A program made the position numbers and the translations under genes. DNA of 44,968 nucleotides, taken from contig PKXU01000201.1 of the NCBI GenBank assembly GCA_003132445.1, positions 139,300-184,267 of the forward strand. The letters run 5' to 3'. This document shows, in pieces, positions 24,268 to 32,979 of this stretch; position 1 is the stretch's first letter, and the number at the start of each line of letters is the position of its first letter. The notes below the pieces were generated by a model that was not told the origin of the DNA, made no database searches, and was given only the letters and a program-made list of their open reading frames with translations. This DNA comes from Acidobacteriaceae bacterium (GTDB lineage Bacteria; Acidobacteriota; Terriglobia; Terriglobales; Acidobacteriaceae).

Positions 24268-26016
24268 TTACCGGCCGCGGTAAAGAAGAGCTGGCGCCTG
24301 ACCGCTTGCATGAATTTCCAGCAGCGCCTCCAGATGCCGCGCTTGCGCCGCCTGCCATACCCGGTCGCCCTGAAACGCCACCACATAATCGGCGTATTTC
24401 GCAGGATCGGCGAGGGCCCGCTCCCACAGGCCGTCGGGATCGGATGGCTGCTTCCAAACCCGATGATTGCCCTCATTGATCACGCGCTTCAGAGGAATCC
24501 CAGCCTGCTGCAGCGCGCCCACATGATCTCCCAGATACATGAGCAGCGTTGAATTGGGCGGCAGCTTTCGCAGCCAGATCGCAAGTTGAGTTTCGAGTTG
24601 ATTGCGAGTACGCATGTTGACCTGTGCTTCCTTCAACGAAACCGGAGTCGCGCGCCAGATGGAGGCGTAACTCGAGATTACAAGCACGAGAACAGCCACC
24701 ACGCAGCCCACACGCAACCGCGAGTTCCATTCTTTAGATCGCACGGCCACGTACACCAACATCGCCAGCGCCGCGGCGAACGCCGGAAGCAACTGCAATC
24801 CATAACGCACGTTGTAATGTGAAAACGGCCACCACGGGGGGATGAAGATTGGCACTCCACCGTAAGCTACAGAGAGCGCGTAAAAAGGAACGGGCGCCAG
24901 TAAGAACAACAGTGGCAGCCATGAACGCAACGAAAACGCCGCTTCCGCGGACGGCCTGCGGCGCATCCAAAACGCGAGAATCACGACCGCGAAAGCGAAC
25001 AAAATCCAGGCGCGCTGCAGCCATTGATTTTCCGCCAAATTGACTTCCGCCGATTTCAGGAAATACATTCCTGCCAACACAGGATTGTCGCTGCCCGGGT
25101 GGCCGCGGCTTCCAGAATTCTCGGATCGCTGCTCGATCGCCTTTGCCGAATAAGGGCCATTCGCAAACTCCAGGGGATTGCGATAGACGATTCCGTTGTA
25201 AGCGAGCCAGAGCGCTGGCGCCGCCGCGGCAATCAGCAGGAACTTCACCGCCGCAGTGCGAGAGAACTGCGCCACTCGTGGCGCAACGGATTGGCCAGAA
25301 AGCAAACTTAATCCCACCAACGTTGCCGACACAACCGCCGCGAGAAACCATCCGTCGTAGCGCGTCAAACAAGCTGCCGCCAAACACAGGCCGCATTTCG
25401 TCAGGGCCCGCGCATCTCCTCGCCAGAACTCGCTGAAATATACGATCGTCCAAATGAAGAGTGCCAAATAGAGCGACTCCCCCATGGCCGTGGCCTGCAT
25501 GTAGATAAGATTTGGATTCGCCGCATAAATCAACGCCGCCGTCCACGCGGCAAATCCGGCGGCCCGGTCCGAGTCGAGAGCACGCGAAAGAGTGCCTCGA
25601 ATCAGACGAAACATTCCGATCACACCAAAAACATAGGCGACCATCGAAGGAATGGAACCGCCGACGCCTCGCCGCCACATTTCGTTCGAGATCAAGAAAG
25701 GAATCATCAGAAGATGCGGCAGAGGCAGCCACACCGTTCCAAGTTGCAGAAGACTGGGAGTTTTCGAATCGAAGACGCGACGCGCAATATTGATGTGGGC
25801 GACCGCGTCGCCATACAGCAACGCCTCGCCGCGCTGAAAATAGAACAGAAGGGAAAAAACAGAAACACACGTCGCCAGCCAGGCCAGCAACCTGACCTCA
25901 GAGCTCCAGGCTGAACGGGAGGGCGCGTTCTCTATTTTCGTTGGCACGATGATCGTTCGGAAAATGATCGTCCGCAAAATGATCGACCGGGAAATGATCG
26001 TCCGGGAAGCGAGCAC
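24268..26016 (-). CDS. Multi-pass membrane glycosyltransferase-like protein (GT39/ArnT type)
   Basis: About 580 residues with some ten to twelve hydrophobic helices and a soluble C-terminal part. After the first helix comes GEALLYGDAVAHINIARRVFDS, matching the catalytic Asp loop of polyprenyl-phosphate-dependent sugar transferases. TVWLPLPHLL, ALIYAANPNLIYMQATAMGE and TRYDGWFLA are further family-like segments. The C-terminal part has LMYLGDHVGALQQAGIPLKRVINEGN. The start is uncertain: GTG 26016 would include an N-terminus encoded by the 15-bp repeats (TIISRS-IILRT-IIFRT), whereas GTG 25947 (MPTKIENAPS) would leave the repeats upstream. Acceptor unknown. Confidence 0.75.
   Translation of the reverse strand: MLASRTIISRSIILRTIIFRTIIVPTKIENAPSRSAWSSEVRLLAWLATCVSVFSLLFYFQRGEALLYGDAVAHINIARRVFDSKTPSLLQLGTVWLPLPHLLMIPFLISNEMWRRGVGGSIPSMVAYVFGVIGMFRLIRGTLSRALDSDRAAGFAAWTAALIYAANPNLIYMQATAMGESLYLALFIWTIVYFSEFWRGDARALTKCGLCLAAACLTRYDGWFLAAVVSATLVGLSLLSGQSVAPRVAQFSRTAAVKFLLIAAAAPALWLAYNGIVYRNPLEFANGPYSAKAIEQRSENSGSRGHPGSDNPVLAGMYFLKSAEVNLAENQWLQRAWILFAFAVVILAFWMRRRPSAEAAFSLRSWLPLLFLLAPVPFYALSVAYGGVPIFIPPWWPFSHYNVRYGLQLLPAFAAALAMLVYVAVRSKEWNSRLRVGCVVAVLVLVISSYASIWRATPVSLKEAQVNMRTRNQLETQLAIWLRKLPPNSTLLMYLGDHVGALQQAGIPLKRVINEGNHRVWKQPSDPDGLWERALADPAKYADYVVAFQGDRVWQAAQARHLEALLEIHASGQAPALLYRGR
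25949..26008. repeat. 15-bp tandem repeat array (four units)
   Basis: Units ATGATCGTTCGGAAA, ATGATCGTCCGCAAA, ATGATCGACCGGGAA and ATGATCGTCCGGGAA at 25949-25963, 25964-25978, 25979-25993 and 25994-26008. Each contains ATGATCG. The array occupies the junction between the pfkB kinase gene and the membrane glycosyltransferase gene and may encode the latter's N-terminus. Confidence 0.92.
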
Positions 26017-26024
26017 GGAGAAAA

Positions 26025-26948
26025 CTATTCGAGGTGAGTCAGCTCGCGAAAAATCTGAAAGCGGGCGTCAATCTCGTCTCGGGTTAAGGATTGCAGACGC
26101 TCTGTACCGAACCGCTCGACCGCAAATGATCCCATGACACCGCCGTAGAATAGAGCGCGCTTGAGTACTTCGCGGCTCAAATCTTTCTGTGACGCCAGGT
26201 AGCCCATGAATCCGCCGGCAAAGGAATCACCCGCTCCAGTCGGATCTTTCACCTCTTCAATGGGCAACGCAGGGGCGCGAAAAGGATGATGCCCGATGCC
26301 GAATGCGCCTTCGCGAAAGAAAATGGTTGCGCCATATTCACCGTGCTTGATCACCAGCGCCTGCGGACCCATGCTCAGAACGTTGTTCGCGGCGCGAGGC
26401 AAACTCGTTTCATTGGCAAGCATCTTTGCTTCAGTGTCATTGATCAATAGAACGTCCACCAGCTTTAACGTTTCTTTGAGTTCATTGAGTGCGCCCTTGA
26501 TCCAGTAATTCATGGTGTCACAGCCGGTGAGGCGCACTCGATTCATTTTGCGCCGTACGTCGGCTTGCAGAGTCGGCTGAATATTCGCCAAAAATAGAAA
26601 TTCGGTATCTTCGTATTCTTTCGGAATGCGAGGTTGAAATGTTTGGAAAACATTCAGGTCGGTGAAGTCGGTCTTCGCCTCGTTCAAGTTATCGCTATAG
26701 GAACCACCCCAGCGGAACGTCTTGCCCTTCGCCCGCTCCAAGCCACGAGTGTCGATGTCGTGCTGGCCGAAGATCTGCTCTTGCTCAGCGCCGAAGTCTT
26801 CTCCGACCACGGCCACGACTCGCACCTTTGTGAAGTAGCTCGCCGACAGAGAAAAATAAGTGGCCGCGCCGCCCAGAATATTCTTCACGCTGCCCGAGGG
26901 CGAAGTGACGTCATCGAAAGCAACTGAACCGACTACGAGAATGCTCAT
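26025..26948 (-). CDS. PfkB-family sugar/nucleoside kinase
   Basis: A 307-residue ribokinase-fold kinase. The N-terminal signature is LVVGSVAFDDV...NILGGAATYFSLSASYF; the C-terminal ATP/anion-hole signature is VKDPTGAGDSFAGGFMGYLA with the catalytic Asp. It lacks fully diagnostic residues for a single substrate. It lies 61 nt downstream of mtnP, so a role in nucleoside or ribose salvage (adenosine or 5-methylthioribose-like substrates) is plausible but unproven. ATG at 26948. Confidence 0.85.
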   Translation of the reverse strand: MSILVVGSVAFDDVTSPSGSVKNILGGAATYFSLSASYFTKVRVVAVVGEDFGAEQEQIFGQHDIDTRGLERAKGKTFRWGGSYSDNLNEAKTDFTDLNVFQTFQPRIPKEYEDTEFLFLANIQPTLQADVRRKMNRVRLTGCDTMNYWIKGALNELKETLKLVDVLLINDTEAKMLANETSLPRAANNVLSMGPQALVIKHGEYGATIFFREGAFGIGHHPFRAPALPIEEVKDPTGAGDSFAGGFMGYLASQKDLSREVLKRALFYGGVMGSFAVERFGTERLQSLTRDEIDARFQIFRELTHLE

Positions 26949-27009
26949 CCGAAAATCCTGTCCTTAGGCTGTGTGAAGTGATTTGTATCTGGTAGCAACA
27001 AAATCCGTC

Positions 27010-27885
27010 TTACTTGACGTACTTATTCAAAATCAGTTTCAACTTCTTCTTCGTCGCCGCGGGAATCTTTTTATGGTCTGTGAGAATCGCATGGGCCAGC
27101 GCCGATCCGCATTTGCACAAGCGTTCGCGCGGCATGGCTGCCACCGTCTCGCGCACAACTTTTGTCGCGTTCTCGGCGTTCTTAACCAACACGGCAACGA
27201 TTTGATCGACCGTCACCGAATCGTGATGCGGATGCCAACAGTCATAATCGGTCACCATAGCCACTGTGACATAACAAAGCTCCGCCTCACGCGCCAGCTT
27301 CGCTTCCTGCAGATTCGTCATTCCAATTACGTCCATGTCCAGACTGCGATATACGTTGGACTCAGCCTTCGTGGAAAACTGCGGCCCTTCCATGCACAAA
27401 TACGTTCCGCCTCTTTTGCCCACCACGCCAACTTTCTTGCAGGCCGACTCGACCACACGCGCCGTTTCCCCGCAGACAGGATCGGCAAAGGCAATGTGCG
27501 CCACCACTCCGCTTCCAAAAAACGTGTCCACACGATGCCGCGTTCGATCGAAAAACTGATCGGGGATCACGAAGTCCAGCGGCTTGTGTTCTTCCTTCAG
27601 CGATCCAACTGCTGAGATCGAAACAATCCGCTCCACCCCAAGCTGCTTGAACCCATGAATGTTGGCGCGGAAATTCAGTTCGCTCGGCAGAATGCGATGG
27701 CCGCGGCCATGCCGCGCCAGAAACGCCACTTTGCGTCCTTCGAGCACGCCGCAGACATAAGCGTCGGAAGGCGCGCCGAACGGCGTCTTCAGCCGCACTT
27801 CTTTCATCTTGGTGAGCCCGGGCATGGAGTAAAGCCCGCTGCCGCCGATAATTCCAATCTCCGCCTGTGCCAAGACTCCCCCCAA
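27010..27885 (-). CDS. mtnP: S-methyl-5'-thioadenosine phosphorylase
   Basis: Cleaves methylthioadenosine with phosphate to adenine and methylthioribose-1-phosphate (EC 2.4.2.28). The 291 residues show [13 protein letters not shown], the phosphate-site [66 protein letters not shown] and [34 protein letters not shown], all standard for MTAP. The start is a TTG, at 27885 or 27873; the latter has GGGGGAG just upstream. It is the first gene of the long minus-strand run and diverges from the retropepsin-like gene. Confidence 0.92.
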   Translation of the reverse strand: MGGVLAQAEIGIIGGSGLYSMPGLTKMKEVRLKTPFGAPSDAYVCGVLEGRKVAFLARHGRGHRILPSELNFRANIHGFKQLGVERIVSISAVGSLKEEHKPLDFVIPDQFFDRTRHRVDTFFGSGVVAHIAFADPVCGETARVVESACKKVGVVGKRGGTYLCMEGPQFSTKAESNVYRSLDMDVIGMTNLQEAKLAREAELCYVTVAMVTDYDCWHPHHDSVTVDQIVAVLVKNAENATKVVRETVAAMPRERLCKCGSALAHAILTDHKKIPAATKKKLKLILNKYVK

Positions 27886-27915
27886 GGCCTATCGTCCTCT
27901 CAAGTCAAACTCGTG

Positions 27916-27921
27916 ATTATA
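27916..27921 (-). promoter_or_regulatory. Possible -10 element of mtnP
   Basis: TATAAT on the minus strand, 30-odd nt upstream of the mtnP start. No convincing -35 at the usual distance, so this is a weak call. Confidence 0.35.
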
Positions 27922-27998
27922 CAGGACGAAATCTCTCATCCTTCTCGACAGGCGGCATCGTTTGCTGAAGGAATGACAGCCGAGAGGCCGGAGCTACA

Positions 27999-29273
27999 AT
28001 GCAAAAGATGAAGTTCTATACGGCTATTTGCGCGGTATTTCTGTTCTCGAGCCTTATCTCCGCTCAAGAGAAAGCCGCGCCCCAAAACAACCCGACATCC
28101 GTCACCGTTCCCATGACCATCGATCACAACCGGGTCGTCATTAATGCCGATGTTCCCCTCCCTGATGGCTCGACGCAGCGTGTCCGAGCCTGGGTCGACA
28201 ATGGCAATCCTGATCTTTACATGTCCCAGCGCGTGGCGACTCTGATGGGACTCACCGTCTCTTGCGACGGCCAAATCTGCTCCGGTCGTGCCAATCCTCA
28301 GGTTGTCGCTCTTGCAATTCTGGTCGGTGGAATGAAGATTTCTCTGCCCGTTACGAAAGAGGTGAAAGTTCCGGCCGGCCGCGCCGCGATCGCCGCTGGC
28401 ATGGACGCCGAAATCAACCTCCCTTCCACCGTGCTCCGTCATTACGACGTGCTCATTGATTTTCCCGGCCATAACTTTTCCATCGGCGCGTCCGGTACGA
28501 TTCATTTCCGCGGACCAAATGGGAAAGTGCAAATCAACGCGGAGAACGGCCTGATCCAGATTCCCAGCCAGATTGAGAACAAGAAATACAATCTCGCCCT
28601 CGATCTCGGCTCCAGCATCAGCTTTCTTTCGGACGAATTGTTCGACAAACTCTCCGCCGCCCATCCCGATTGGCCGCACATGACCGGCGCCGTAGGTTCG
28701 GCCAACCTGTGGGGTTCCGCAGAAGAAACGAACTGGAAACTCATGCGCGTGGACCGCGTGCACTACGGACCACTGTTCCTGGCCAACATCGCTGTTGTCG
28801 ACTTTCCTAAAGACCAAATGGACTTCTTCGTCAAGCGCGCCGGCGTGCCCACTGCGGGCTTGATCGGCGCGAATGCACTGCTCAATTATCGAGTCGGCCT
28901 CGATTACGCGCACTCCACGGTCTACTTCGAATTTGGCCGCATGTTCAACTTTCCTGACTTCGACGTCATCGGCCTCACGCTCCACCCGGAGAACGATGGG
29001 CGTTTCGCGATTCTCGGCATCGCGGATTTCGACGGAAAGCCGTCATTGCCGCTCGGGACGGACGGCGTCCAACCTGGCGATCATCTCATTGCGGTCGATG
29101 GCATTCCAGCCCAAGGCTCGACCATGGGACAAGTGTGGAACATGCTCGGAGGAACTCCCGGACAGGAACGCAACTTAACGATCGAGCGGGAGGGCAGACA
29201 ATTCAAGATCGCGGCCACAGTCCAGCATTTCCTGGGAGAACTGCCCGACGAGAAAGACAAGAAGAGAAAATAG
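27999..29273 (+). CDS. Exported retropepsin-like protein with PDZ domain
   Basis: A 424-residue protein with signal peptide (MKFYTAICAVFLFSSLISA). Two aspartyl-protease-like lobes follow: VRAWVDNGNPDLYMS and YNLALDLGSSISFLS, where active enzymes have D-T/S-G. The second lobe ends with AGLIGANALLNYRVGLDYAHSTVYFE, the usual flap/closing segment of this bacterial family. A C-terminal PDZ domain (about 335-415) carries VQPGDHLIAVDGIPAQGSTMGQVWNMLGGTPG. With Asn/Leu in place of Thr/Ser next to each Asp, proteolysis is doubtful and a binding role is possible. ATG at 27999 with GGAG upstream. Convergent with the next gene. Confidence 0.78.
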   Translation: MQKMKFYTAICAVFLFSSLISAQEKAAPQNNPTSVTVPMTIDHNRVVINADVPLPDGSTQRVRAWVDNGNPDLYMSQRVATLMGLTVSCDGQICSGRANPQVVALAILVGGMKISLPVTKEVKVPAGRAAIAAGMDAEINLPSTVLRHYDVLIDFPGHNFSIGASGTIHFRGPNGKVQINAENGLIQIPSQIENKKYNLALDLGSSISFLSDELFDKLSAAHPDWPHMTGAVGSANLWGSAEETNWKLMRVDRVHYGPLFLANIAVVDFPKDQMDFFVKRAGVPTAGLIGANALLNYRVGLDYAHSTVYFEFGRMFNFPDFDVIGLTLHPENDGRFAILGIADFDGKPSLPLGTDGVQPGDHLIAVDGIPAQGSTMGQVWNMLGGTPGQERNLTIEREGRQFKIAATVQHFLGELPDEKDKKRK

Positions 29274-29319
29274 GAAGAAACATTAAGAACTAAGAACAAA
29301 GCAGGAGCCAAGGCGCCCT

Positions 29320-30927
29320 TCATTTTGGGGCAGTCGACGCTCCGAACACTTCCCTCTCCAGTGTTGCCGTCGTGGTCGCATCCAGGCCCTCACTCACGAA
29401 TACCGTGTCGCCCTGTTCTTCAATCACCACCGCGCCGTCTTCGGTTGTCCAGGCATGGCGGCCTTTCAGCAAATCGCCAGCTTCGCTATCCGGCACGGCA
29501 GCCCGATCGATATCGGACTCTCCAGCTTCGTTCGCTTTCTTATAACGCTGTTTCAGCGACCGCGCATAAATCTCGGCAAACTCCGCCGCCTTGTCCGCGC
29601 TGGACCAGCGTGAAACGTAGAGCAGTCCCAGAGATGCATCCGAATCAATCTTAGTGTGATTCCTGGGCTTCGCCGCATAGTAGTATCCGCCGCGCCATTC
29701 CGGATACATCTTCTTCGACAATGGCTTTCCCGCATATTGCTCCATCAGCACGGCCACATCGAACTCGCCCATTGCGCCAATATCGAATTTCTCGTAATCC
29801 TTGAAATCGCGCTTGAAATCCGGCACCCGCATGGGCTCGATCTTCTCGCCTGACAAGTAAGTCTCAGGCTGCATGATCTGCCGCGTCGTATGCGGAGGAT
29901 TCTGCAGCACGCCCGCAAACGCCTTTTCTTTCCCGCCTTTCTCCATCACCTTGATGACGAACTGCATGCCATAGCTATAAGGGAAGGTGAGCGACTCTTT
30001 CATGAAAATTGGCGCGTCGTTAAAAACCTTGGTGCTGGGCGTGCCAGTGAGGGTCTCTTCTTCCATTGCATCCACCAGCGCCGGAGAATTTGTGATCGAG
30101 TGGCCGGTAGGAGCCAGAGCGTATTGAAACATCATGGCTTGAGCCTGCCCCTCAATGACGGCCTCGCGTGCGTTGTCAATCTCGTCGTTCTCGATGTCGG
30201 TGGGGGTGGGATCTTTTCTGATCTCGGCCAGGTCTTTCTCGCCTTTCTTCATCCACTTCAGCATGCCGATCGATTGATCTTGCAGCGCGTGCGTTAGTTC
30301 GTGAGCCATGACCGGCTCCTGCTCTTCCATCGGAACCCAGTCGAGCAAATTCACGGTTTTCGTTTTCGGGTCATAGTAACCGGCCACTTCTTCGCGCAGC
30401 AGTGCGACCAGAAATGTTTCCAGATTAAAATCGCGTGGCAGCAATCCAAACTTTTTCAGAACAAGTTCCGACCGTCGCAGCCGCTTGGTGTCCTCATCGT
30501 TCACATGCTTGGTGAGATAAGAAACGACTTCATCGCGGCTGGTGAGCTTGCGCTTCACTTCCTTCTTGATCGGAAGCCCAGTCTGCTTGCTGTCGAATTC
30601 CAGAATCTCGTCGACCGAGTGGAAGAGTTCTTCCGCCTGGCGCGGCGTGATCTTGACTTCTTCATCTTTGTCTTTATCTGTGGCCGATTCGTCCTTCGAC
30701 GGTTGTGCGGGAGGTGGAATCGGTTTGGGCTGTTCCTGCGTGGTGGGAACTTGAGCCGCGGGCGATGCCGCGGCAGGTGCGCCGGCAGGTGAGGACTGAT
30801 CTGCCGGTTTATCCGATGTCGGCGCGTCCTGCGCGCTCAAGGGCAAAGGCGTCCACAAGGCCGCAGCCAGTACAACCGCAAAAAATAACCGAAGAATCCC
30901 GGATGAACGCACTTTAGCCTTATTCAT
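29320..30927 (-). CDS. Exported HExxH zinc metallopeptidase-like protein
   Basis: A 535-residue protein with signal peptide (about 10-32), a low-complexity Pro/Ala/Glu linker (33-95), then a globular domain with EEVAGYYDPKTKTVNLLDW, the gluzincin-type zinc site MAHELTHALQDQ (His209, Glu210, His213) and a candidate third ligand Glu259 in REAVIEGQAQAMMFQYA. Later segments (FPYSYGMQFVIKV, PHTTRQIMQPETYLSGE) resemble secreted peptidases of Acidobacteria. A C-terminal part ends with VVIEEQGDTVFVSEGLD. Substrate unknown. ATG at 30927; the gene diverges from the methyltransferase. Confidence 0.78.
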   Translation of the reverse strand: MNKAKVRSSGILRLFFAVVLAAALWTPLPLSAQDAPTSDKPADQSSPAGAPAAASPAAQVPTTQEQPKPIPPPAQPSKDESATDKDKDEEVKITPRQAEELFHSVDEILEFDSKQTGLPIKKEVKRKLTSRDEVVSYLTKHVNDEDTKRLRRSELVLKKFGLLPRDFNLETFLVALLREEVAGYYDPKTKTVNLLDWVPMEEQEPVMAHELTHALQDQSIGMLKWMKKGEKDLAEIRKDPTPTDIENDEIDNAREAVIEGQAQAMMFQYALAPTGHSITNSPALVDAMEEETLTGTPSTKVFNDAPIFMKESLTFPYSYGMQFVIKVMEKGGKEKAFAGVLQNPPHTTRQIMQPETYLSGEKIEPMRVPDFKRDFKDYEKFDIGAMGEFDVAVLMEQYAGKPLSKKMYPEWRGGYYYAAKPRNHTKIDSDASLGLLYVSRWSSADKAAEFAEIYARSLKQRYKKANEAGESDIDRAAVPDSEAGDLLKGRHAWTTEDGAVVIEEQGDTVFVSEGLDATTTATLEREVFGASTAPK

Positions 30928-30939
30928 TGAATCTGAGTT

Positions 30940-30955
30940 TATACGTTTCCGTATA
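30940..30955. promoter_or_regulatory. Inverted repeat in a divergent promoter
   Basis: TATACG-TTTC-CGTATA, 6-bp arms with a 4-nt spacer, sits in the 38-nt gap between the divergent metallopeptidase and methyltransferase starts. It overlaps a TATACT that could be a -10 element for the methyltransferase. It is a candidate operator shared by both genes. Confidence 0.5.
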
Positions 30956-30965
30956 CTTTTCCCTC

Positions 30966-31649
30966 ATGACCGCCACCAAGCCCGTCAATCTCTGGACCTC
31001 CAATGAGCACGCCCGCGACTATCTCGCACGCGCTGACTCCATCTCCCACCGCCAGGAGGGCGAGGCGGTATTGCTCGAATTCATCCCTCCGGCGGCGCAT
31101 CGTATCCTTGACTTGGGCACCGGCGACGGCCGTCTGTTAAATCTGGTTCGAACTAATCTGGCTCGAGTGAGTCTGGCTCGCCGGGAACCGCCTGACACCG
31201 AAGCCGTTGCGATCGACTTCTCTCCCACCATGCTGGAAGCCGCCCGCCAGCGCTTTTCCGCGGACTCTTCAGTCAACATCATCGCTCACAATCTGGACGA
31301 ACCTCTTCCTGCCTTGAGCAAGTTCGATGCCGTCATCTCCAGCTTCGCGATTCATCACTTATTACACGAACGCAAACGCGCGCTCTACGCCGAGATTTTT
31401 CATCTGCTCAATCCCGGCGGCGTTTTTTGCAATCTGGAGCACGTGGCCTCGCCGACACCCCAGCTGCACAAAGAATTCCTGGAACATATCGGAGTCACGG
31501 TCGAGACCGAAGATCCATCCAACAAATTGTTAGATCTTGAAACTCAACTCACGTGGTTGCGCGAAGTTGGCTTCACGGATGTGGATTGTCACTGGAAATG
31601 GCGCGAATTGGCGCTGCTGGCGGGCGTGCGCGCCGCCCCGTCATCCTAA
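30966..31649 (+). CDS. Class I SAM-dependent methyltransferase
   Basis: A 227-residue Rossmann methyltransferase. Motif I is ILDLGTGDGRLL, the acidic end of strand 2 is AVAIDFSPTMLEAARQRF, motif II region NLDEPLPALSKFDAVISSFAIHHLLHERKR, and GGVFCNLEHVASP follows. Between motif I and strand 2 lies NLVRT-NLARV-SLARR, the product of three in-frame 15-bp repeats. ATG 30966 is preferred to an open TTG at 30927, which would overlap the divergent start. Small-molecule or ubiquinone-like methylation is possible; substrate not assignable. Confidence 0.8.
   Translation: MTATKPVNLWTSNEHARDYLARADSISHRQEGEAVLLEFIPPAAHRILDLGTGDGRLLNLVRTNLARVSLARREPPDTEAVAIDFSPTMLEAARQRFSADSSVNIIAHNLDEPLPALSKFDAVISSFAIHHLLHERKRALYAEIFHLLNPGGVFCNLEHVASPTPQLHKEFLEHIGVTVETEDPSNKLLDLETQLTWLREVGFTDVDCHWKWRELALLAGVRAAPSS
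31140..31184. repeat. 15-bp tandem repeats inside the methyltransferase gene
   Basis: AATCTGGTTCGAACT, AATCTGGCTCGAGTG and AGTCTGGCTCGCCGG at 31140-31154, 31155-31169 and 31170-31184, in frame, encoding NLVRT, NLARV and SLARR. Confidence 0.9.
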
Positions 31650-31676
31650 ATAGGACATCTTAAGCAGGCATTCTGG

Positions 31677-31851
31677 ACGCCTATTGTCGTTCCCGTAGAA
31701 GCATCCTCCACGCCGATTGTGGTCCCGAGAAGCAGCATCCAAACCCACATTGTCATCCTAAGCGGAGCAACGTCCTTTCCGAAGGAAAGAACGTTGCATA
31801 GTCGAAGGATATCGTCACAACGGCATTCATTGTCCGAAACGCCGATTCATC
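31677..31851. repeat. Degenerate ~33-bp tandem repeats with a hairpin element (GTCATCCTAAGCG type)
   Basis: Three related units begin near 31678, 31712 and 31745 (compare CGCCTATTGTCGTTCCCG, CGCCGATTGTGGTCCCGAG and CCACATTGTCATCCTAAGCG). The third is a complete dispersed element, 31752-31813: head GTCATCCTAAGCG, a strong stem AACGTCCTTTCC/GGAAAGAACGTT, and tail TCGAAGGATATC. A partial head CATCCTAAGCG recurs at about 31848. The stretch is otherwise gene-free and separates two converging genes. Confidence 0.65.
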
Positions 31852-31858
31852 CTAAGCG

Positions 31859-32938
31859 TTACTTCGATACTCGCTCGGCGACCCACTCCCCGGCTTCTCT
31901 TGTCCCCAGCGCCCCGCCAATATCCTGCGTAGTCTTTTTCTGCCGCACAGCTTCGAGCACCGCGGCTTCGATCTTCACCGCTTCCGCCTCCATCCCCAAA
32001 TGCGCCAGCATCATCGCCGCCGTCAGGATCGCGCCAAAAGGATTTGCCATGTTCTTGCCCGCGATCGGCGGGGCGGAGCCATGCACCGGTTCGAACATCG
32101 AAGTCCTCCCCGGATGAATATTGCCGCTGGCGGCCATCCCCAGGCCGCCCTGCAAGCCCGCAGCGAGGTCCGTAATAATGTCGCCGAACATATTATTGGT
32201 GACGATGACGTCGAACTGCCGCGGATCGCGCACCATCTGCATGCACAGGGCGTCCACGTACATATGTTGCGCCGTAATTCGCGGATGCTCTCCGCTCACT
32301 TCCTTGAATACTCTCTGCCACAGCCCGCCGGCGTGGGTCATCGCATTTGACTTGTCGCACATCAAAACTTTCTTGCGCGGAGAGCCGTCGACCTTGGTCT
32401 CCCGCTCGCAATATTGGAACGCATAGCGGATGATGCGCTCGACCCCTTTGCGCGTATTAATGTCTTCCTGAATAGCGATTTCATCCGGCGTACCCTGCTT
32501 GAACACGCCGCCCGCGTCGGTATAAACGCCTTCGGTATTTTCCCGCAGCACCACGAAATCCATGTCCCTGGGCTCGATCCCTTTCAGTGGACACAGCGCT
32601 GCGTCGAGCAGCCGGACGGGACGCACGTTGGCGTAGAGATCCATTTTGAAGCGCATGCCGAGCAGTATTTCCTTCGCATGAATGTTGGTCTTCACTCGCG
32701 GATCGCCGAACGCGCCCACCAGAATCGCATCAAAATCACGCCCGAGCATTGCGAACCCATCAGCCGGCACCGTAGTCTGATCGCGCAAATAACGGTCCGC
32801 GCCCCAGTCGAAATCTGTCAATTCAACCGCCGCGCCCGAGGCCTGAATGACCTTCACCGCCTGCGGAATCACTTCCTGGCCAATGCCGTCCCCGGGAATA
32901 ACGGCGATGCGCTTCCGGCTTTCCTTTTTCGAGTCCAC
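31859..32938 (-). CDS. leuB: 3-isopropylmalate dehydrogenase
   Basis: Oxidative decarboxylation of 3-isopropylmalate in leucine biosynthesis (EC 1.1.1.85). The 359 residues show [98 protein letters not shown] and [22 protein letters not shown]. The DLYANVRP and RENTEG motifs are also shared with tartrate and isocitrate/homoisocitrate relatives, so a related beta-decarboxylating substrate cannot be excluded without leuA/leuCD neighbours. The start is GTG at 32938; no Shine-Dalgarno. It diverges from the YgfZ-like gene. Confidence 0.85.
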   Translation of the reverse strand: MDSKKESRKRIAVIPGDGIGQEVIPQAVKVIQASGAAVELTDFDWGADRYLRDQTTVPADGFAMLGRDFDAILVGAFGDPRVKTNIHAKEILLGMRFKMDLYANVRPVRLLDAALCPLKGIEPRDMDFVVLRENTEGVYTDAGGVFKQGTPDEIAIQEDINTRKGVERIIRYAFQYCERETKVDGSPRKKVLMCDKSNAMTHAGGLWQRVFKEVSGEHPRITAQHMYVDALCMQMVRDPRQFDVIVTNNMFGDIITDLAAGLQGGLGMAASGNIHPGRTSMFEPVHGSAPPIAGKNMANPFGAILTAAMMLAHLGMEAEAVKIEAAVLEAVRQKKTTQDIGGALGTREAGEWVAERVSK

Positions 32939-32961
32939 GGCAGAAAACTTAACACAATCGC

Positions 32962-32967
32962 TATAAT
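32962..32967 (+). promoter_or_regulatory. Possible -10 element of the YgfZ-like gene
   Basis: TATAAT, 13 nt upstream of the ATG at 32980; it would give a very short leader. No clear -35. Confidence 0.35.
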
Positions 32968-32979
32968 CGAACTACGGGT

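Noticed and set aside
27936-28985. Open frame of 349 codons opposite the retropepsin-like gene
   Set aside because: Its composition is typical of an antisense shadow (Gly/Val/Arg/Glu/Asp) and the plus strand has signal peptide, lobes and PDZ domain.
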